Positions 1 through 8,606 of a stretch of DNA of 38,921 bases are shown here, in pieces. Source of the stretch: Myxococcaceae bacterium (lineage in GTDB: Bacteria > Myxococcota > Myxococcia > Myxococcales > Myxococcaceae). The notes beneath the pieces were generated by a model. The model saw only the letters and a list, made by a program, of their open reading frames with translations. It made no database searches and was not told where the DNA came from. The stretch spans positions 1 through 38,921 of the forward strand of contig JADCJJ010000570.1 in assembly GCA_020247085.1 (NCBI GenBank), given 5' to 3'. Every line of letters begins with the position of its first letter. Position 1 is the first letter of the stretch. A program made the position numbers and the translations under genes.

Positions 1-197
1 CGCTGGCCGACGTGTTGAGCGCCGTGTCGGGCAAGAAGCTGCCGCTCAACCGCAAGCTGGCGCGTCAGCTGCTCGCCGCCGGGTGGACCTGCTCGACGGA
101 GAAGGCGGCGCGGGTGCTCGGGTTCACCGCGAAGCGCAGCGTGCGCGAGGCGATGCGGCGCTCGGGCGCGTGGTACCGGGCGCAGGGGTGGCTGTGA
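1..197 (+). CDS. C-terminal end of an SDR / NAD-dependent epimerase-like protein (5' end outside window)
   Basis: The reading frame is open from the window edge (first full codon at base 3) to a TGA ending at 197, so only the last 64 residues are visible. The tail has the pattern typical of extended SDR proteins (sugar epimerases, 3-beta-HSD-like): a W-x-C/F-S-x-E-K-A-x-x-x-L-G-F segment, then a short arm ending in W-Y-R-x-x-G-W-L at the extreme C-terminus. The Rossmann domain and the YxxxK catalytic motif lie outside the window, so substrate and cofactor cannot be inferred. A HAD phosphatase follows on the same strand after a 285-bp gap in which I see no gene. The family call is reasonable but rests only on the C-terminal signature. 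Confidence 0.6.
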   Translation, partial: LADVLSAVSGKKLPLNRKLARQLLAAGWTCSTEKAARVLGFTAKRSVREAMRRSGAWYRAQGWL

Positions 198-482
198 GGG
201 GGTACCGCGCGGGGCGCGCCCCAGCCACCGGCGTCGTGGCGTCAGCCCTCGAGGCCCCGCGGTCGCAGCGGACGCCTCGTGGGTGAGTCGCCGGATGCCG
301 CGTCGACGGCGGGGCACCGCCGGCGCTCGAGCCAGCGCGCGTCGAGGCGCTCGCGTCGCCACCTGCGTTCCTCGACGCCCACCGGAGCCCGGCGCGTTGC
401 CTCCTTCGCCTCCTCGACGAGGCCCGCGCGCCACGCTGCGCCCCCGTGGCCCACGCGCCGGGCTGTGCTACGCGGCCGCTGC

Positions 483-1193
483 ATGACGCACGAGCCGCGC
501 GCCGAGTCGCCGTCCACCACCGCGCCCCGCCTGGGCAAGGCCGCCTTCTTCGACGTCGACGGCACCCTCATCAGCACCAACGTCGTCCACGCCTACGGGT
601 ACTACGCCCTCAACGAGGGCAGCTACCTCGGCATCGCCCGCCGCGGCCTCACCACCCTCGCCAACCTGCCCCTCTTCGGCGTGCTCAACCTCGTCGACCG
701 GAAGATCTTCAACGAGTACTTCTACCGGCAGTACGAGGGCCTCACCGAAGACCGGCTCCTGACGCTCAACCAGGACCTCTTCGACGACGTCATCAAGCCC
801 GCCATCTTCCCCCGCGCCCAGGACCTCATCGACCAGGCCCGCCGCGCCGGCTGCCGCGTCGTCCTCGTCACCGGCGCCCTCGACTTCACCATGTCGCCGC
901 TCGCCCGCCACCTCGGCGCCGATGACCTCATCGCCAACCGCATGCAGTTCGTCGGCGGCCGCGCCACCGGCAAGGTGATTCCCCCCATCATCGAGGGCGC
1001 CAACAAGGCCGACGTCATCCGCGACTATTGCGAGAAGCACGGCATCTCGCTCGGCAAGTCCTTCGCCTACTCGGACTCTGCCTCGGACTACGCGATGCTC
1101 ACCGCCGTCGGCCGCCCAACCGCCGTCAACCCCGACCTGCGCCTGCGCGCGCTCGCCCGCAGCTACAACTGGCCGGTGCTCGACCTGCGGTGA
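483..1193 (+). CDS. HAD-IB family phosphatase (SerB/CicA-like)
   Basis: The 236-residue protein carries all HAD motifs. Motif I is D24-V-D26-G-T, with the nucleophile and acid/base aspartates. Motif II is T130 in LVTGA, motif III is K175, and motif IV is D198/D202 in YSDSASD. The cap between motifs I and II is helical and of HAD-IB (phosphoserine-phosphatase-like) size. It should hydrolyse a small phosphomonoester in the cytoplasm; the substrate is unknown. I chose the ATG at 483 because the frame upstream (open to about 279) is low-complexity Arg/Ser sequence and the domain starts about 18 residues after this ATG. No clear ribosome-binding site is visible. It lies 133 bp before the LarA-like gene on the same strand, so co-transcription is possible but unproven. 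Confidence 0.85.
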   Translation: MTHEPRAESPSTTAPRLGKAAFFDVDGTLISTNVVHAYGYYALNEGSYLGIARRGLTTLANLPLFGVLNLVDRKIFNEYFYRQYEGLTEDRLLTLNQDLFDDVIKPAIFPRAQDLIDQARRAGCRVVLVTGALDFTMSPLARHLGADDLIANRMQFVGGRATGKVIPPIIEGANKADVIRDYCEKHGISLGKSFAYSDSASDYAMLTAVGRPTAVNPDLRLRALARSYNWPVLDLR

Positions 1194-1326
1194 GCCGGCG
1201 CGCGGCTCCGGGTGACACCTTTGAGGCCAGGTGACGTGCCGCAAGCGCCCCCCCAAGCCCCACTGCAGCGCGCCGGACTGTCCGCTTGACCTGCCTTCCC
1301 CGCACGGTCAAAAGCCGACGCCAGCG

Positions 1327-2940
1327 ATGCGCCCCCTCAAGACCCTCAAGAAGCTCTACGACGACGAGAGCCACATCATCATCACCGAGAAGGGCAGCCC
1401 GCCCCGGGTGATGTTCTACGGCGAGGACTTCTGGGTCGAAGACCTGCCCGTCGGCACCCGCGTCATCTGCGCGCGCCCGCCGCTCGAGGGCGTGCCCAAC
1501 GTCAAGGCCGCCATCCGCTACGCCATCAACCACCCCGAGGGCATGGACCCGCTCCACGCCCTGCTCGAGCCCGGCATGAAGGTGACCGTCGCCCTCGACG
1601 ACATCTCGCTGCCGCTGCCGCCCATGAAGACGCCCGACGTGCGCCAGCAGGTGCTCGAGATCGTCCTCGAGCTGCTCGCCGACTCGGGCGTCGACGACGT
1701 GCACCTCGTCATCGCCAACGCGCTCCACCGGCGCATGACCGAGGCCGAGATGAAGCGCATGGTCGGCGAGACCATCTTCGACGCCTTCTACCCCGACCGG
1801 TATTACAACCACGACGCCGAGGACCCCGACGGCATCGTCGAGCTCGAGCGCACCAGCCACGACGAAGTCGTCGCCATCAACCGCCGCGCCGCCGAGTCCG
1901 ACCTCGTCATCTACGTCAACATCAACCTCGTCCCCATGGACGGCGGCCACAAGTCCGTCGGCACCGGTCTCACCAACTACGAGTCCCTGCGGGCCCACCA
2001 CAACGCCAAGACGATTCGCGACACCGAGTCGTACATGGAGCCGTCGAAGAGCCAGCTCCACCGCTCCACCGAGCGCATCGGGCGCGTCATCGACCAGAGC
2101 GTGAAGGTCTTCCACATCGAGACCACCATCAACAACCGCATGTTCGAGGAGCCGGTCGGCTTCCTCATGAAGAAGGAGGAGGACTTCACCGAGTTCGACC
2201 GCCTGAAGCTCCAGTCGTTCAAGTACGCGCTCTCGAAGCTGCCCCGGCCGCTCAAGCGGAAGATGTTCTTCAACATCTACGCGCCCTACGAGGTGACGGG
2301 CGTCTTCGCCGGCGCCACCGAGCCGACCCACCAGAAGACCCTCGAGCAGTCGTGGAAGCAGTACTCGGTGCCCGTGCAGGGCCAGAGCGACATCGTCATC
2401 TTCGGCATGCCGTACGTGTCGCCCTACAACGTCAACTCCATCTTGAACCCGCTGCTGGTGCAGGTGATGGCGCTCGGGTACCTCTACAACCTGAACCGCG
2501 GCGTCCCGCTCGTGAAGAAGGGCGGCGTCATCATCTTCACCCACCCCTGCTACGACGAGTTCGACCCGGAGCACCACGCGCCGTACATCGAGTTCTTCAA
2601 CCGGCTCCTGCCCGAGACGCGCGACGCCATGAAGCTCGAGCACAAGTACGAGCGCGAGTTCGCGAAGAACCCCTCGTACGTGCACCTGTACCGGAAGGGG
2701 CACGCCTACCATGGCGCCCACCCGTTCTACATGTGGTACTGGGGTGAGAACGGGCGCCAGCACGTCGGCAAGGTCATCGCCGCGGGCGCCGAGAACAACC
2801 ACGTGCCAGCCATCATGGGCTGGGACCGCACCGACACGCTCTCCGAGGCCATCGAAGAGGCCCGCGGCTTCATGGGCCGCGGCGCGTCCATCAGCTTCGT
2901 GAAGATTCCCCCCATCCTGCAGACCGACGTGCGCCTCTGA
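1327..2940 (+). CDS. LarA-like (DUF2088) nickel-pincer racemase-family protein
   Basis: The 537-residue protein resembles lactate racemase LarA but is about 100 residues longer. Visible LarA-type segments are A-L-D-D-I-S-x-P-x-P (about 89-98), N-A-L-H-R-R-M-T around H134, G-G-H-K around K209, and H224-H225. By spacing, K209 fits the lysine that carries the nickel-pincer nucleotide in L. plantarum LarA (K184), H134 fits H108 and H225 fits H200. The position matching catalytic H174, ten residues before the lysine, is Ile199 flanked by Asn, so a histidine appears to be missing. The reaction is therefore probably not plain lactate racemisation. No larB, larC or larE cofactor genes are in the window. 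The ATG at 1327 starts the conserved region. Family confidence is good; the substrate is unknown. Confidence 0.72.
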   Translation: MRPLKTLKKLYDDESHIIITEKGSPPRVMFYGEDFWVEDLPVGTRVICARPPLEGVPNVKAAIRYAINHPEGMDPLHALLEPGMKVTVALDDISLPLPPMKTPDVRQQVLEIVLELLADSGVDDVHLVIANALHRRMTEAEMKRMVGETIFDAFYPDRYYNHDAEDPDGIVELERTSHDEVVAINRRAAESDLVIYVNINLVPMDGGHKSVGTGLTNYESLRAHHNAKTIRDTESYMEPSKSQLHRSTERIGRVIDQSVKVFHIETTINNRMFEEPVGFLMKKEEDFTEFDRLKLQSFKYALSKLPRPLKRKMFFNIYAPYEVTGVFAGATEPTHQKTLEQSWKQYSVPVQGQSDIVIFGMPYVSPYNVNSILNPLLVQVMALGYLYNLNRGVPLVKKGGVIIFTHPCYDEFDPEHHAPYIEFFNRLLPETRDAMKLEHKYEREFAKNPSYVHLYRKGHAYHGAHPFYMWYWGENGRQHVGKVIAAGAENNHVPAIMGWDRTDTLSEAIEEARGFMGRGASISFVKIPPILQTDVRL

Positions 2941-2961
2941 GGCGCGCGCCGTTCACCGCCC

Positions 2962-3270
2962 TCAGCGGCTGCGCGCCAGCAGCGGCAACGGGCTCGCCGC
3001 GGCCACCCTGCGCACCTTCGCGTACGGCGTCGGGAACGTCTCGTGGAGCGCCTCGACGCGCCGGTCTGGCAGCGGCAGCCACCGCAGCACCGACAGGTTC
3101 GGCGCCTCGTCCGGCAGCACCGGCTTGAGCACCAGCGGCCGCACCGGCTGCTTCGCCGCCACCGCCAGCCCGGCCGACAGCGCGAGCACCACCCCCGTCA
3201 CCAGCACCCCCACCACGCGCACCGCCTTCAGCTCCATCGTCGCTTCGAACTTCGCCGCCAGGTCGCTCAT
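2962..3270 (-). CDS. Small single-pass membrane-anchored protein, unknown function
   Basis: This is a 102-residue protein. A short N-terminal cytoplasmic stretch (MSDLAAKFEATMELKAVR) is followed by one hydrophobic helix at about residues 17-39, then a proline/arginine-rich tail of about 60 residues. That organisation suggests a type II anchored protein, or an uncleaved signal anchor with a periplasmic tail. It is convergent with the LarA-like gene, its stop lying 21 bp from that gene's stop. No family was recognised. Support comes from the clean membrane helix, the GC-rich third positions and the absence of a better frame. A longer upstream start at 3408 is possible, but that extension looks non-coding and would put the helix in the middle. 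Confidence 0.55.
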   Translation of the reverse strand: MSDLAAKFEATMELKAVRVVGVLVTGVVLALSAGLAVAAKQPVRPLVLKPVLPDEAPNLSVLRWLPLPDRRVEALHETFPTPYAKVRRVAAASPLPLLARSR

Positions 3271-3447
3271 GACCGGCGCCCGATGCGAAACTTCGGCCAG
3301 CGCCGAATCGCCCCTCGTTTCAGCCACCTTGCCCTTGGTGCAGTGGCTGGCGACACGACAGTGGACCATGGACGAGCCGCCGAAGTGGAGCCCCGGCGCA
3401 CCTGGCAAGCGCGCTGACAGTCTCCTCGCGGTGTAAGAGCCGCGCCG

Positions 3448-4875
3448 TCAGCGCCCGAGCCGGTCGAGCGCCGCCTGCGCCGCCCAGTAGCCGCACATGC
3501 CGTGAACGCCCGGGCCCGGAGGCGCCGACGCCGAGCACAGCAGCACGGTGGGGTTCGGCGTCACGTAGGGCAGGCCTACCGTCGGCCGGAAGAAGAGCTG
3601 CAGGCCCTCGACCGCGCCGGCCGAGATGTCACCGCCGAGGTAGCTGGCGTTGGTGGCCTCGAAGTCCTTCGGGGCCTTGACGTGCCGCGCCAGCACCCGC
3701 CGCGAGAACCCCGGCGCGAAGCGCTCGAGCTGCGCCTCGATGCGCGCCGTCATGTCCACCGTGGAGCCGTTGGGCACGTGGCAGTAGGCCCACAGCGTGT
3801 GGTGCCCGTCCGGCGCGCGCGTCGCGTCGAAGGGCGTGTGCTGGGCCACCAGCACGTACGGGCGCTCGGGCACCCGGCCGGCCGCCGGCGCCGCCTCGGA
3901 CTCCGTCACCGCCTCGGCGTCGCCACAGACGTGCAGGCACGAGGTGCGCGCAGCCACCGGCGCGGCCCAGGGCACCGGGCCGTTGAGCGCGTAGTCCACC
4001 TTGAAGACGCCGGGGCCCTTGCGAAAGCCCTGCTCCACCCGCCGCCGGTACCCCGCCGGCAGCGCCTCGCCGCACACTCGCGTCATCACGCGTGCGTGCG
4101 TGTCGAAGAGGACGAGCCGGTGCGGCGGCAGTGCCTCGAGGCGCTCCACCGGGCAACCCGCCTCGAGCTCGGCCCCGGCCTCGCGAAGCATCGCCACCAA
4201 CGCGTCCACCAGCCGCTGCGAGCCACCTTCGATGAAGGGCCAGCCCACCGCGTGCCCGGTGATGGCGAGGATGAGGCCGAAGGCGTTCGTGAGGGGCGCG
4301 GTGAGGGGCGAGAACGAGTGCGCCGCGCACCCGGCCAGCAGCGCCTTCGCCTTCGGCCCGGTGAAGGTGTCCTCGGCGAAGCCCACCGCGCTCTCCAGCG
4401 CCTTGAGGCCGAAGCGCGCGGCCAACAGCGGCGCCTTCAGCGGCGGCTTTGTCAGCGGGTTGTAGACGAGGCTCTTCCACTCGTCGAAGCCGTCCACCAG
4501 CGGCCTCATCAGACGACGCCACGCGCCCTCGTCGGGGCCCAGGCCCGCGGCCGTCTCGTCGACGCTCCGGTGCAGCACGGCGGCGTCTCCGCCTTCGAGC
4601 GGGTGCACCAGCGGCAGCTCGGCGTGGACGAAGCGCACCCCGTGGCGCGCCAGCGGCAGTGAAGCGAAGAAGGGGCTCGCCGCCGCCAGCGGGTGGATGG
4701 CCGAGCAGACGTCGTGCACGAAGCCCTCGCGGGTGAGCGCCATCGAGCGCGCGCCGCCTCCGAAGGTGGGCTGGCCCTCGAGCACCTTCACCGAGCGCCC
4801 TGCCCGCGCCAGCACCAGCGCCGCGGCCAGCCCGTTGGGGCCCGAGCCCACCACCACCGCGTCGTAGCGCTTCAT
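3448..4875 (-). CDS. FAD/NAD(P)-dependent oxidoreductase, phytoene-desaturase/PYROXD2-like
   Basis: The 475-residue protein starts with a Rossmann FAD-binding motif (VVVGSGPNGLAAAL, residues 7-20) and an acidic end to beta-2 (V-L-E). The FAD-closing region near the C-terminus includes P-G-x-G-V-H-G-M-C-G-Y-W-A-A. This is the amine-oxidase/CrtI superfamily, closest in style to the broad PYROXD2/carotene-isomerase-like group and not to the two desaturases in the crt operon at 24-30 kb. It is the last gene of the aromatic operon. Its ATG overlaps the aroA stop as ATGA (4875-4872), which implies coupled translation. Why a flavin desaturase is tied to chorismate synthesis is unclear; it could act on an isoprenoid or an aromatic product. 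The substrate is not predictable from sequence. Confidence 0.8.
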   Translation of the reverse strand: MKRYDAVVVGSGPNGLAAALVLARAGRSVKVLEGQPTFGGGARSMALTREGFVHDVCSAIHPLAAASPFFASLPLARHGVRFVHAELPLVHPLEGGDAAVLHRSVDETAAGLGPDEGAWRRLMRPLVDGFDEWKSLVYNPLTKPPLKAPLLAARFGLKALESAVGFAEDTFTGPKAKALLAGCAAHSFSPLTAPLTNAFGLILAITGHAVGWPFIEGGSQRLVDALVAMLREAGAELEAGCPVERLEALPPHRLVLFDTHARVMTRVCGEALPAGYRRRVEQGFRKGPGVFKVDYALNGPVPWAAPVAARTSCLHVCGDAEAVTESEAAPAAGRVPERPYVLVAQHTPFDATRAPDGHHTLWAYCHVPNGSTVDMTARIEAQLERFAPGFSRRVLARHVKAPKDFEATNASYLGGDISAGAVEGLQLFFRPTVGLPYVTPNPTVLLCSASAPPGPGVHGMCGYWAAQAALDRLGR

Positions 4876-6299
4876 GGGGCCTCCTGGCGCTCGACGCCGG
4901 CCTTCGCCGCCTCGTCCCAGAAGCCGGGGAAGCTCTTCTCGACGGCCGCCGTACCGCGCAGGCGCACCGGCACCCCCAGCAGCCGCGCCGCCGTCGCCGC
5001 CGCCATCACCAGCCGGTGGTCATCACGCCCGTCGTACGTCGCCCCGCGCGCCCGACCCGGAGGCTCGACGACGAGCTGGTCTCCCGTCACGGTCGCACGC
5101 CCGCCGAAGGCCTCGGCCAGCGCCGCCGTACCCTCGAGCCGGTCGCTCTCCTTGAGCCGCAGCACCGCGCAGTGGGTGAAGACGGACGGGGCCGGGCAGC
5201 GCAGCGCGAGCGCCACCAACGCCGGCACCGCGTCGGGGCACGCCGAGGCGTCGACGCTGAGGCCCCGCCGCGGCTCGCCGTGCACCGTCGCCACGCCGCC
5301 CGACACCGAGAGCGCCAGGCCCACGCTCGACAGGTGCGCCGCGAAGCGCGCGTCCGGGTGCGGCGAGGCGAGGTCGACCGAGGCCACTGGCACGCCGCTG
5401 CACCACGACAGCGGCAGGAGGTAGGTGAGCGACGACCAGTCTCCCGGGAGCCCCTCTGGCGGCGCGCCAGGCCCCGACGCCTGCACCGTGAAGCGCCCCT
5501 CGCCCTCGTGCACCGCGAACCCGAAGCGCCGCAACCAGCCCACCGTCAGCGCGAAATAGCCCGCGCTCGCCAGCGCTCCGTCGAGCGCCACCGTCACCGG
5601 CGCCGCACCAGCCCGCACCAGCGCCGCGGCGCCCAGCATCAGGCTGGACGCGAACTGGCTCGACGCGCCAGCCTCGACGGTGAACGACGTCGGCGCCCGG
5701 CCGCCGGGAGAGCGCACCGTCAGCGGCCACGGCGCCGCGCCGCGCTCGAAGGTGGTGCCCAGGGCCCGCGCGAGGGCGTCGAAGAGGGCGTGCTGCGGGC
5801 GCTCCGCGAGGCGCGGGGTCCCGAAGAAGCGCCAGGCGTGCGGGGCCCGCAGCGCGGCCTGCGTGACGAGGAAGCGGAACGGCGCGCCCGCGTCGAGGCA
5901 GTCGAGCGCCCCCCCCTCGGCCCGCAGCGCCACGAGCCCGCGTGACAGCACGCCGACGTCGCGCGCCCGCAGCGCCGGCGCCGGCAACAGCGCCTCGTGC
6001 CGGCCCCCGCACAACTCGGCCAGCACCAGCGCACGGTGCGCGTCAGACTTCGAGACCGGGGGCACCATCGGCGACGTCGAGGTGTCGCGCCCCGCGCCAC
6101 CCGCGCCCCCGGAGCGGTTCGACTGCACCGTCGACGCCGGCGAGAGGGAGGCGCCAGCCACGGCCCCGCGCGCGCTCCCGCCGAGGTGCGCGGCGGCCTT
6201 CGACGGCCGCGACACGAGCGCGGCGGCCCTCTCGCGACGCTCGCGCCCGCCGAACCGAGCGCCCCACGTCTCCTTGCGCGGCGCGGCCGCCTCAGTCAC
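4872..6299 (-). CDS. aroA: 3-phosphoshikimate 1-carboxyvinyltransferase (EPSP synthase)
   Basis: Sixth step of the shikimate pathway: shikimate-3-phosphate plus PEP gives EPSP. The sequence is divergent but keeps the active-site set. There is S-K-S-D-A-H-R for the PEP/S3P lysine, serine and arginine. There is also D-A-G-A-P-F-R-F-L (the G96-loop equivalent), S-S-Q-F, an aspartate in P-D-A-V-P-A-L, L-K-E-S-D-R-L, D-D-H-R and a final E-K-S-F-P-G-F lysine. The GTG at 6299 overlaps the end of aroB by 8 bp and gives 475 residues. That leaves about 75 low-complexity residues before the domain. Another GTG lies at 6311, and an ATG at 6068 would start only a few residues before the SKS motif and lose the first strand. 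The function is secure; the start is uncertain. Confidence 0.85.
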   Translation of the reverse strand: MTEAAAPRKETWGARFGGRERRERAAALVSRPSKAAAHLGGSARGAVAGASLSPASTVQSNRSGGAGGAGRDTSTSPMVPPVSKSDAHRALVLAELCGGRHEALLPAPALRARDVGVLSRGLVALRAEGGALDCLDAGAPFRFLVTQAALRAPHAWRFFGTPRLAERPQHALFDALARALGTTFERGAAPWPLTVRSPGGRAPTSFTVEAGASSQFASSLMLGAAALVRAGAAPVTVALDGALASAGYFALTVGWLRRFGFAVHEGEGRFTVQASGPGAPPEGLPGDWSSLTYLLPLSWCSGVPVASVDLASPHPDARFAAHLSSVGLALSVSGGVATVHGEPRRGLSVDASACPDAVPALVALALRCPAPSVFTHCAVLRLKESDRLEGTAALAEAFGGRATVTGDQLVVEPPGRARGATYDGRDDHRLVMAAATAARLLGVPVRLRGTAAVEKSFPGFWDEAAKAGVERQEAP

Positions 6300-7572
6300 G
6301 TCGCCACCCACGCGCCCAGCGCGGCGCCCACGTCGCCTCGGGCACGTCCATTACGCACCACCGGCCCGGCTGCTGCAGCAGCACCATCCGCAGGCCACCC
6401 TCGCCACCCTTCTTGTCTGCGCCCAGCAGCGCCCGCACCCTCGAGACCGACGCCCGCCGCGTCAGCGCCGCCAGCCGCCGCCGCGCCGTCGGCCCGTTCG
6501 GCAGCGCCGCCTCGACCTGCCGTGCCACCGCCGCCGGCGTCACCCCCAGCGCCACGCCCACGTCGAGCGCGCACAGCAGGCCCAGGCCGACGGCCTCGCC
6601 ATGCCGCACCCGGTAGCCGCTGACGGACTCGAGCACGTGCCCGAAGGTGTGTCCGAAGTTGAGCACCACGCGTACGCCCCGCGCCTCGTAGGGGTCCGCG
6701 TCGACGACGGCCGCCTTCAGCGCCCGCGCGGTCCGAAGCAGCACCGCGTCCGAGGGCGGCACGCGCACCCAGCGGCGGAAGGTGGGCTCGTCGAGCGTCA
6801 CCACCATCTTCCAGGCCTCGAGGCGGCCCTCGCGGCGCTGCGCCTCGCTCAGGGTGTCGAAGAAGGCCGGGCACAGCCACGTCTCGGCCGCGCCGTGGAA
6901 GACCCCCAGCGCGTTCTTCACCCCGCCGACGTTCACCGCGCCCTTCCCGCCGATGGAGCTGTCCACCGCCGCCAGCATCGTCGTCGGCACGTGCAGCAGG
7001 CGCACGCCGCGCTTGTGCAGGTGCGCCAGCACGGTGATGGCGTCTCCGACGGTGCCCCCCCCCAGCGCGACGAAGGTGGCCGAGCGCGGCACGCCGGCCA
7101 GCGACGCGGCCAGCGCCTCGAGCGCCCCCAGCGACTTCAGCGCTTCGCCAGCCCGCACCCGCAGCACCCGGTGGCCCACGAGCGCCGCCGCCACGCGCGG
7201 GTGGAGCCGCAACACCTTCGCGTCGGCGAACACCACCGCCCCCGGCGGGAGCGCTCGCGCGAGCGCCTCGAACGCCCCACCCCGCTCGAGCGCCGGCGAC
7301 AGCGCGCCCGGCGGACCGAGGGCCTCGGCCCCCGATGCCGCGCGCGCCGTCTGGTTCGACGTCAGCCCAGCCACGCCGCCGCCCGACGAGAGCGGCCTGT
7401 GCTCCACCGAAGTCGACCCACCCTTCACTTCGCTCACAGCGGCGGGTGAGCGCCCCTCTGGCGCCGGCCGTCCCGGCGCCCCCGTCCCGACCGCCGCCTT
7501 CGCACGTCGGCCGCCTCCGCCCGCCCCGCGTCGCGCGCCGCGCTCCGTCCCTGACGGCCTCGCGCGCGTCAT
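6292..7572 (-). CDS. aroB: 3-dehydroquinate synthase
   Basis: Second shikimate-pathway step: DAHP to 3-dehydroquinate, using NAD and a divalent metal. The family signatures are intact: G-G-G-T-V-G-D for NAD binding, V-P-T-T-M-L-A-A-V-D-S-S-I-G-G-K-G-A-V-N, N-F-G-H-T-F-G-H with metal-ligand histidines, and R-H-G-E-A-V-G. The ATG at 7572 overlaps the aroC stop as ATGA, giving 426 residues against about 360 for the family. The first 65 or so residues are Gly/Arg/Ala-rich and look like a tolerated extension. A GTG at 7437 would give 381 residues, closer to the normal length. It is the third gene of the aro operon and is translationally coupled on both sides. Confidence 0.9.
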   Translation of the reverse strand: MTRARPSGTERGARRGAGGGGRRAKAAVGTGAPGRPAPEGRSPAAVSEVKGGSTSVEHRPLSSGGGVAGLTSNQTARAASGAEALGPPGALSPALERGGAFEALARALPPGAVVFADAKVLRLHPRVAAALVGHRVLRVRAGEALKSLGALEALAASLAGVPRSATFVALGGGTVGDAITVLAHLHKRGVRLLHVPTTMLAAVDSSIGGKGAVNVGGVKNALGVFHGAAETWLCPAFFDTLSEAQRREGRLEAWKMVVTLDEPTFRRWVRVPPSDAVLLRTARALKAAVVDADPYEARGVRVVLNFGHTFGHVLESVSGYRVRHGEAVGLGLLCALDVGVALGVTPAAVARQVEAALPNGPTARRRLAALTRRASVSRVRALLGADKKGGEGGLRMVLLQQPGRWCVMDVPEATWAPRWARGWRRD

Positions 7573-8606
7573 GGCCGGTGCGGTCCCGCGAGGAAGGCCA
7601 GCCAGAGGTCGGCCAGCACCAGCGACGTCATCGCCTCGACGACCGGCACCGCCCTCGGAAGAATGCATGGATCGTGGCGCCCGGCCTTCGCCACCTCGGC
7701 CAGCGTCGACGTCGGCTTGAACAGCACTCGCGCCTCGAGGGGTTCCCCGTTGGACAGGCCTCCTTGAATGCCACCGTACACCTCGCTCACATGCCCGTCG
7801 GCGCGTGGGGCGTGAAACTGGCTGCCCGGCAGGCGCAGGCGCGCCTCGAGGTCCGCTGGCCCCCACACCACGCCCGTCACCGCGCCGATGCCGCTGAGCG
7901 CGTCGGCGAGCCGCGCCTTGAGCTTGCCGAAGACGGGCTCTCCGAGGCCCGACGGGAGCCCCTCGCAGCGCACCGTGATGGCGCCGCCCAGGCTGTCCCC
8001 GGCTGCCTTTGCCTCGAGGATGCGGGCCTCGACCTGCGCCGCCGTCGCCCCGTCGGGCACCCGGCTCGGCGTCGCGTCGACGCCCTGGCGGGTGAGACCC
8101 GCGGCGGGCGCCGGCGCCACGAAGCGCTCCACCTGCGAGACCCACGCGACGACGCGCAGCGCCGGCACCTCGCGGGCCAACAGGGCGTCGGCGACGGCGC
8201 CACCGATGACGCGGCAGAGCGTCTCGCGCCCGCTGGTGCGCCCGCCGCCCCGCGGGTCCCGGTGCTTGAAGCGCTCCCGCCAGACACGGTCGGCGTGCCC
8301 GGGGCGCTCGGCCTTCGCCACCGCCGCGTAGTCGCCGCTGCGCTGGTCCTGGTTGCGCACCACCGCCGCGATGGGCGTGCCGAGGGTCTTGCCCTCGTAC
8401 AGGCCCGACAGCAGCTCGACGCGGTCGGGCTCGTCGCGCGCGGTGGTGACGGCCGACTGGCCGGGGCGCCGACGGTCGAGCGCCTGCTGCACCCAGCCCT
8501 CGCTCAGCGGCACGCCGGCCGGACAGCCGTCGACGACGGCGCCCATCGCCGGGCCGTGGCTCTCACCGAAGGTGGTGACGCGAAAGAGGTGACCGAAGGT
8601 GTTCAC
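7569..8606 (-). CDS. aroC: Chorismate synthase
   Basis: Last step of the shikimate pathway: EPSP to chorismate with reduced FMN. The 345-residue protein begins at the classic N-terminus, F-G-x-x-F-x-x-x-T-F-G-E-S-H-G. It continues with R-R-R-P-G-Q-S, R-S-G-D-Y, R-P-G-H-A-D and the flavin/phosphate-binding D-P-R-G-G-G-R-T-S-G-R-E-T. The GTG start at 8606 overlaps the stop of the upstream fusion gene as GTGA and is preceded by a strong ribosome-binding site, GGGAGG, seven bases before it. It is slightly shorter than typical (about 360) but no motif is missing. It belongs to the same operon as aroKDE, aroB and aroA. Confidence 0.95.
   Translation of the reverse strand: MNTFGHLFRVTTFGESHGPAMGAVVDGCPAGVPLSEGWVQQALDRRRPGQSAVTTARDEPDRVELLSGLYEGKTLGTPIAAVVRNQDQRSGDYAAVAKAERPGHADRVWRERFKHRDPRGGGRTSGRETLCRVIGGAVADALLAREVPALRVVAWVSQVERFVAPAPAAGLTRQGVDATPSRVPDGATAAQVEARILEAKAAGDSLGGAITVRCEGLPSGLGEPVFGKLKARLADALSGIGAVTGVVWGPADLEARLRLPGSQFHAPRADGHVSEVYGGIQGGLSNGEPLEARVLFKPTSTLAEVAKAGRHDPCILPRAVPVVEAMTSLVLADLWLAFLAGPHRP

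Noticed and set aside
279-482. N-terminal extension of the HAD phosphatase or a separate small gene
   Set aside because: Arg/Ser/Ala-rich translation in all frames with no start signal; the conserved domain begins after the ATG at 483.
1126-2802. Long open frame on the minus strand opposite the LarA-like gene
   Set aside because: Val/Asp/His-rich, low-complexity translation with no domain; it mirrors the codon bias of the real plus-strand gene.
3448-4875. Oxidoreductase at the end of the aro operon as a third crtI gene
   Set aside because: It shares the superfamily fold, but its C-terminal motif and overall pattern differ from the two crt-operon desaturases; a carotenoid role is not supported by its neighbours.
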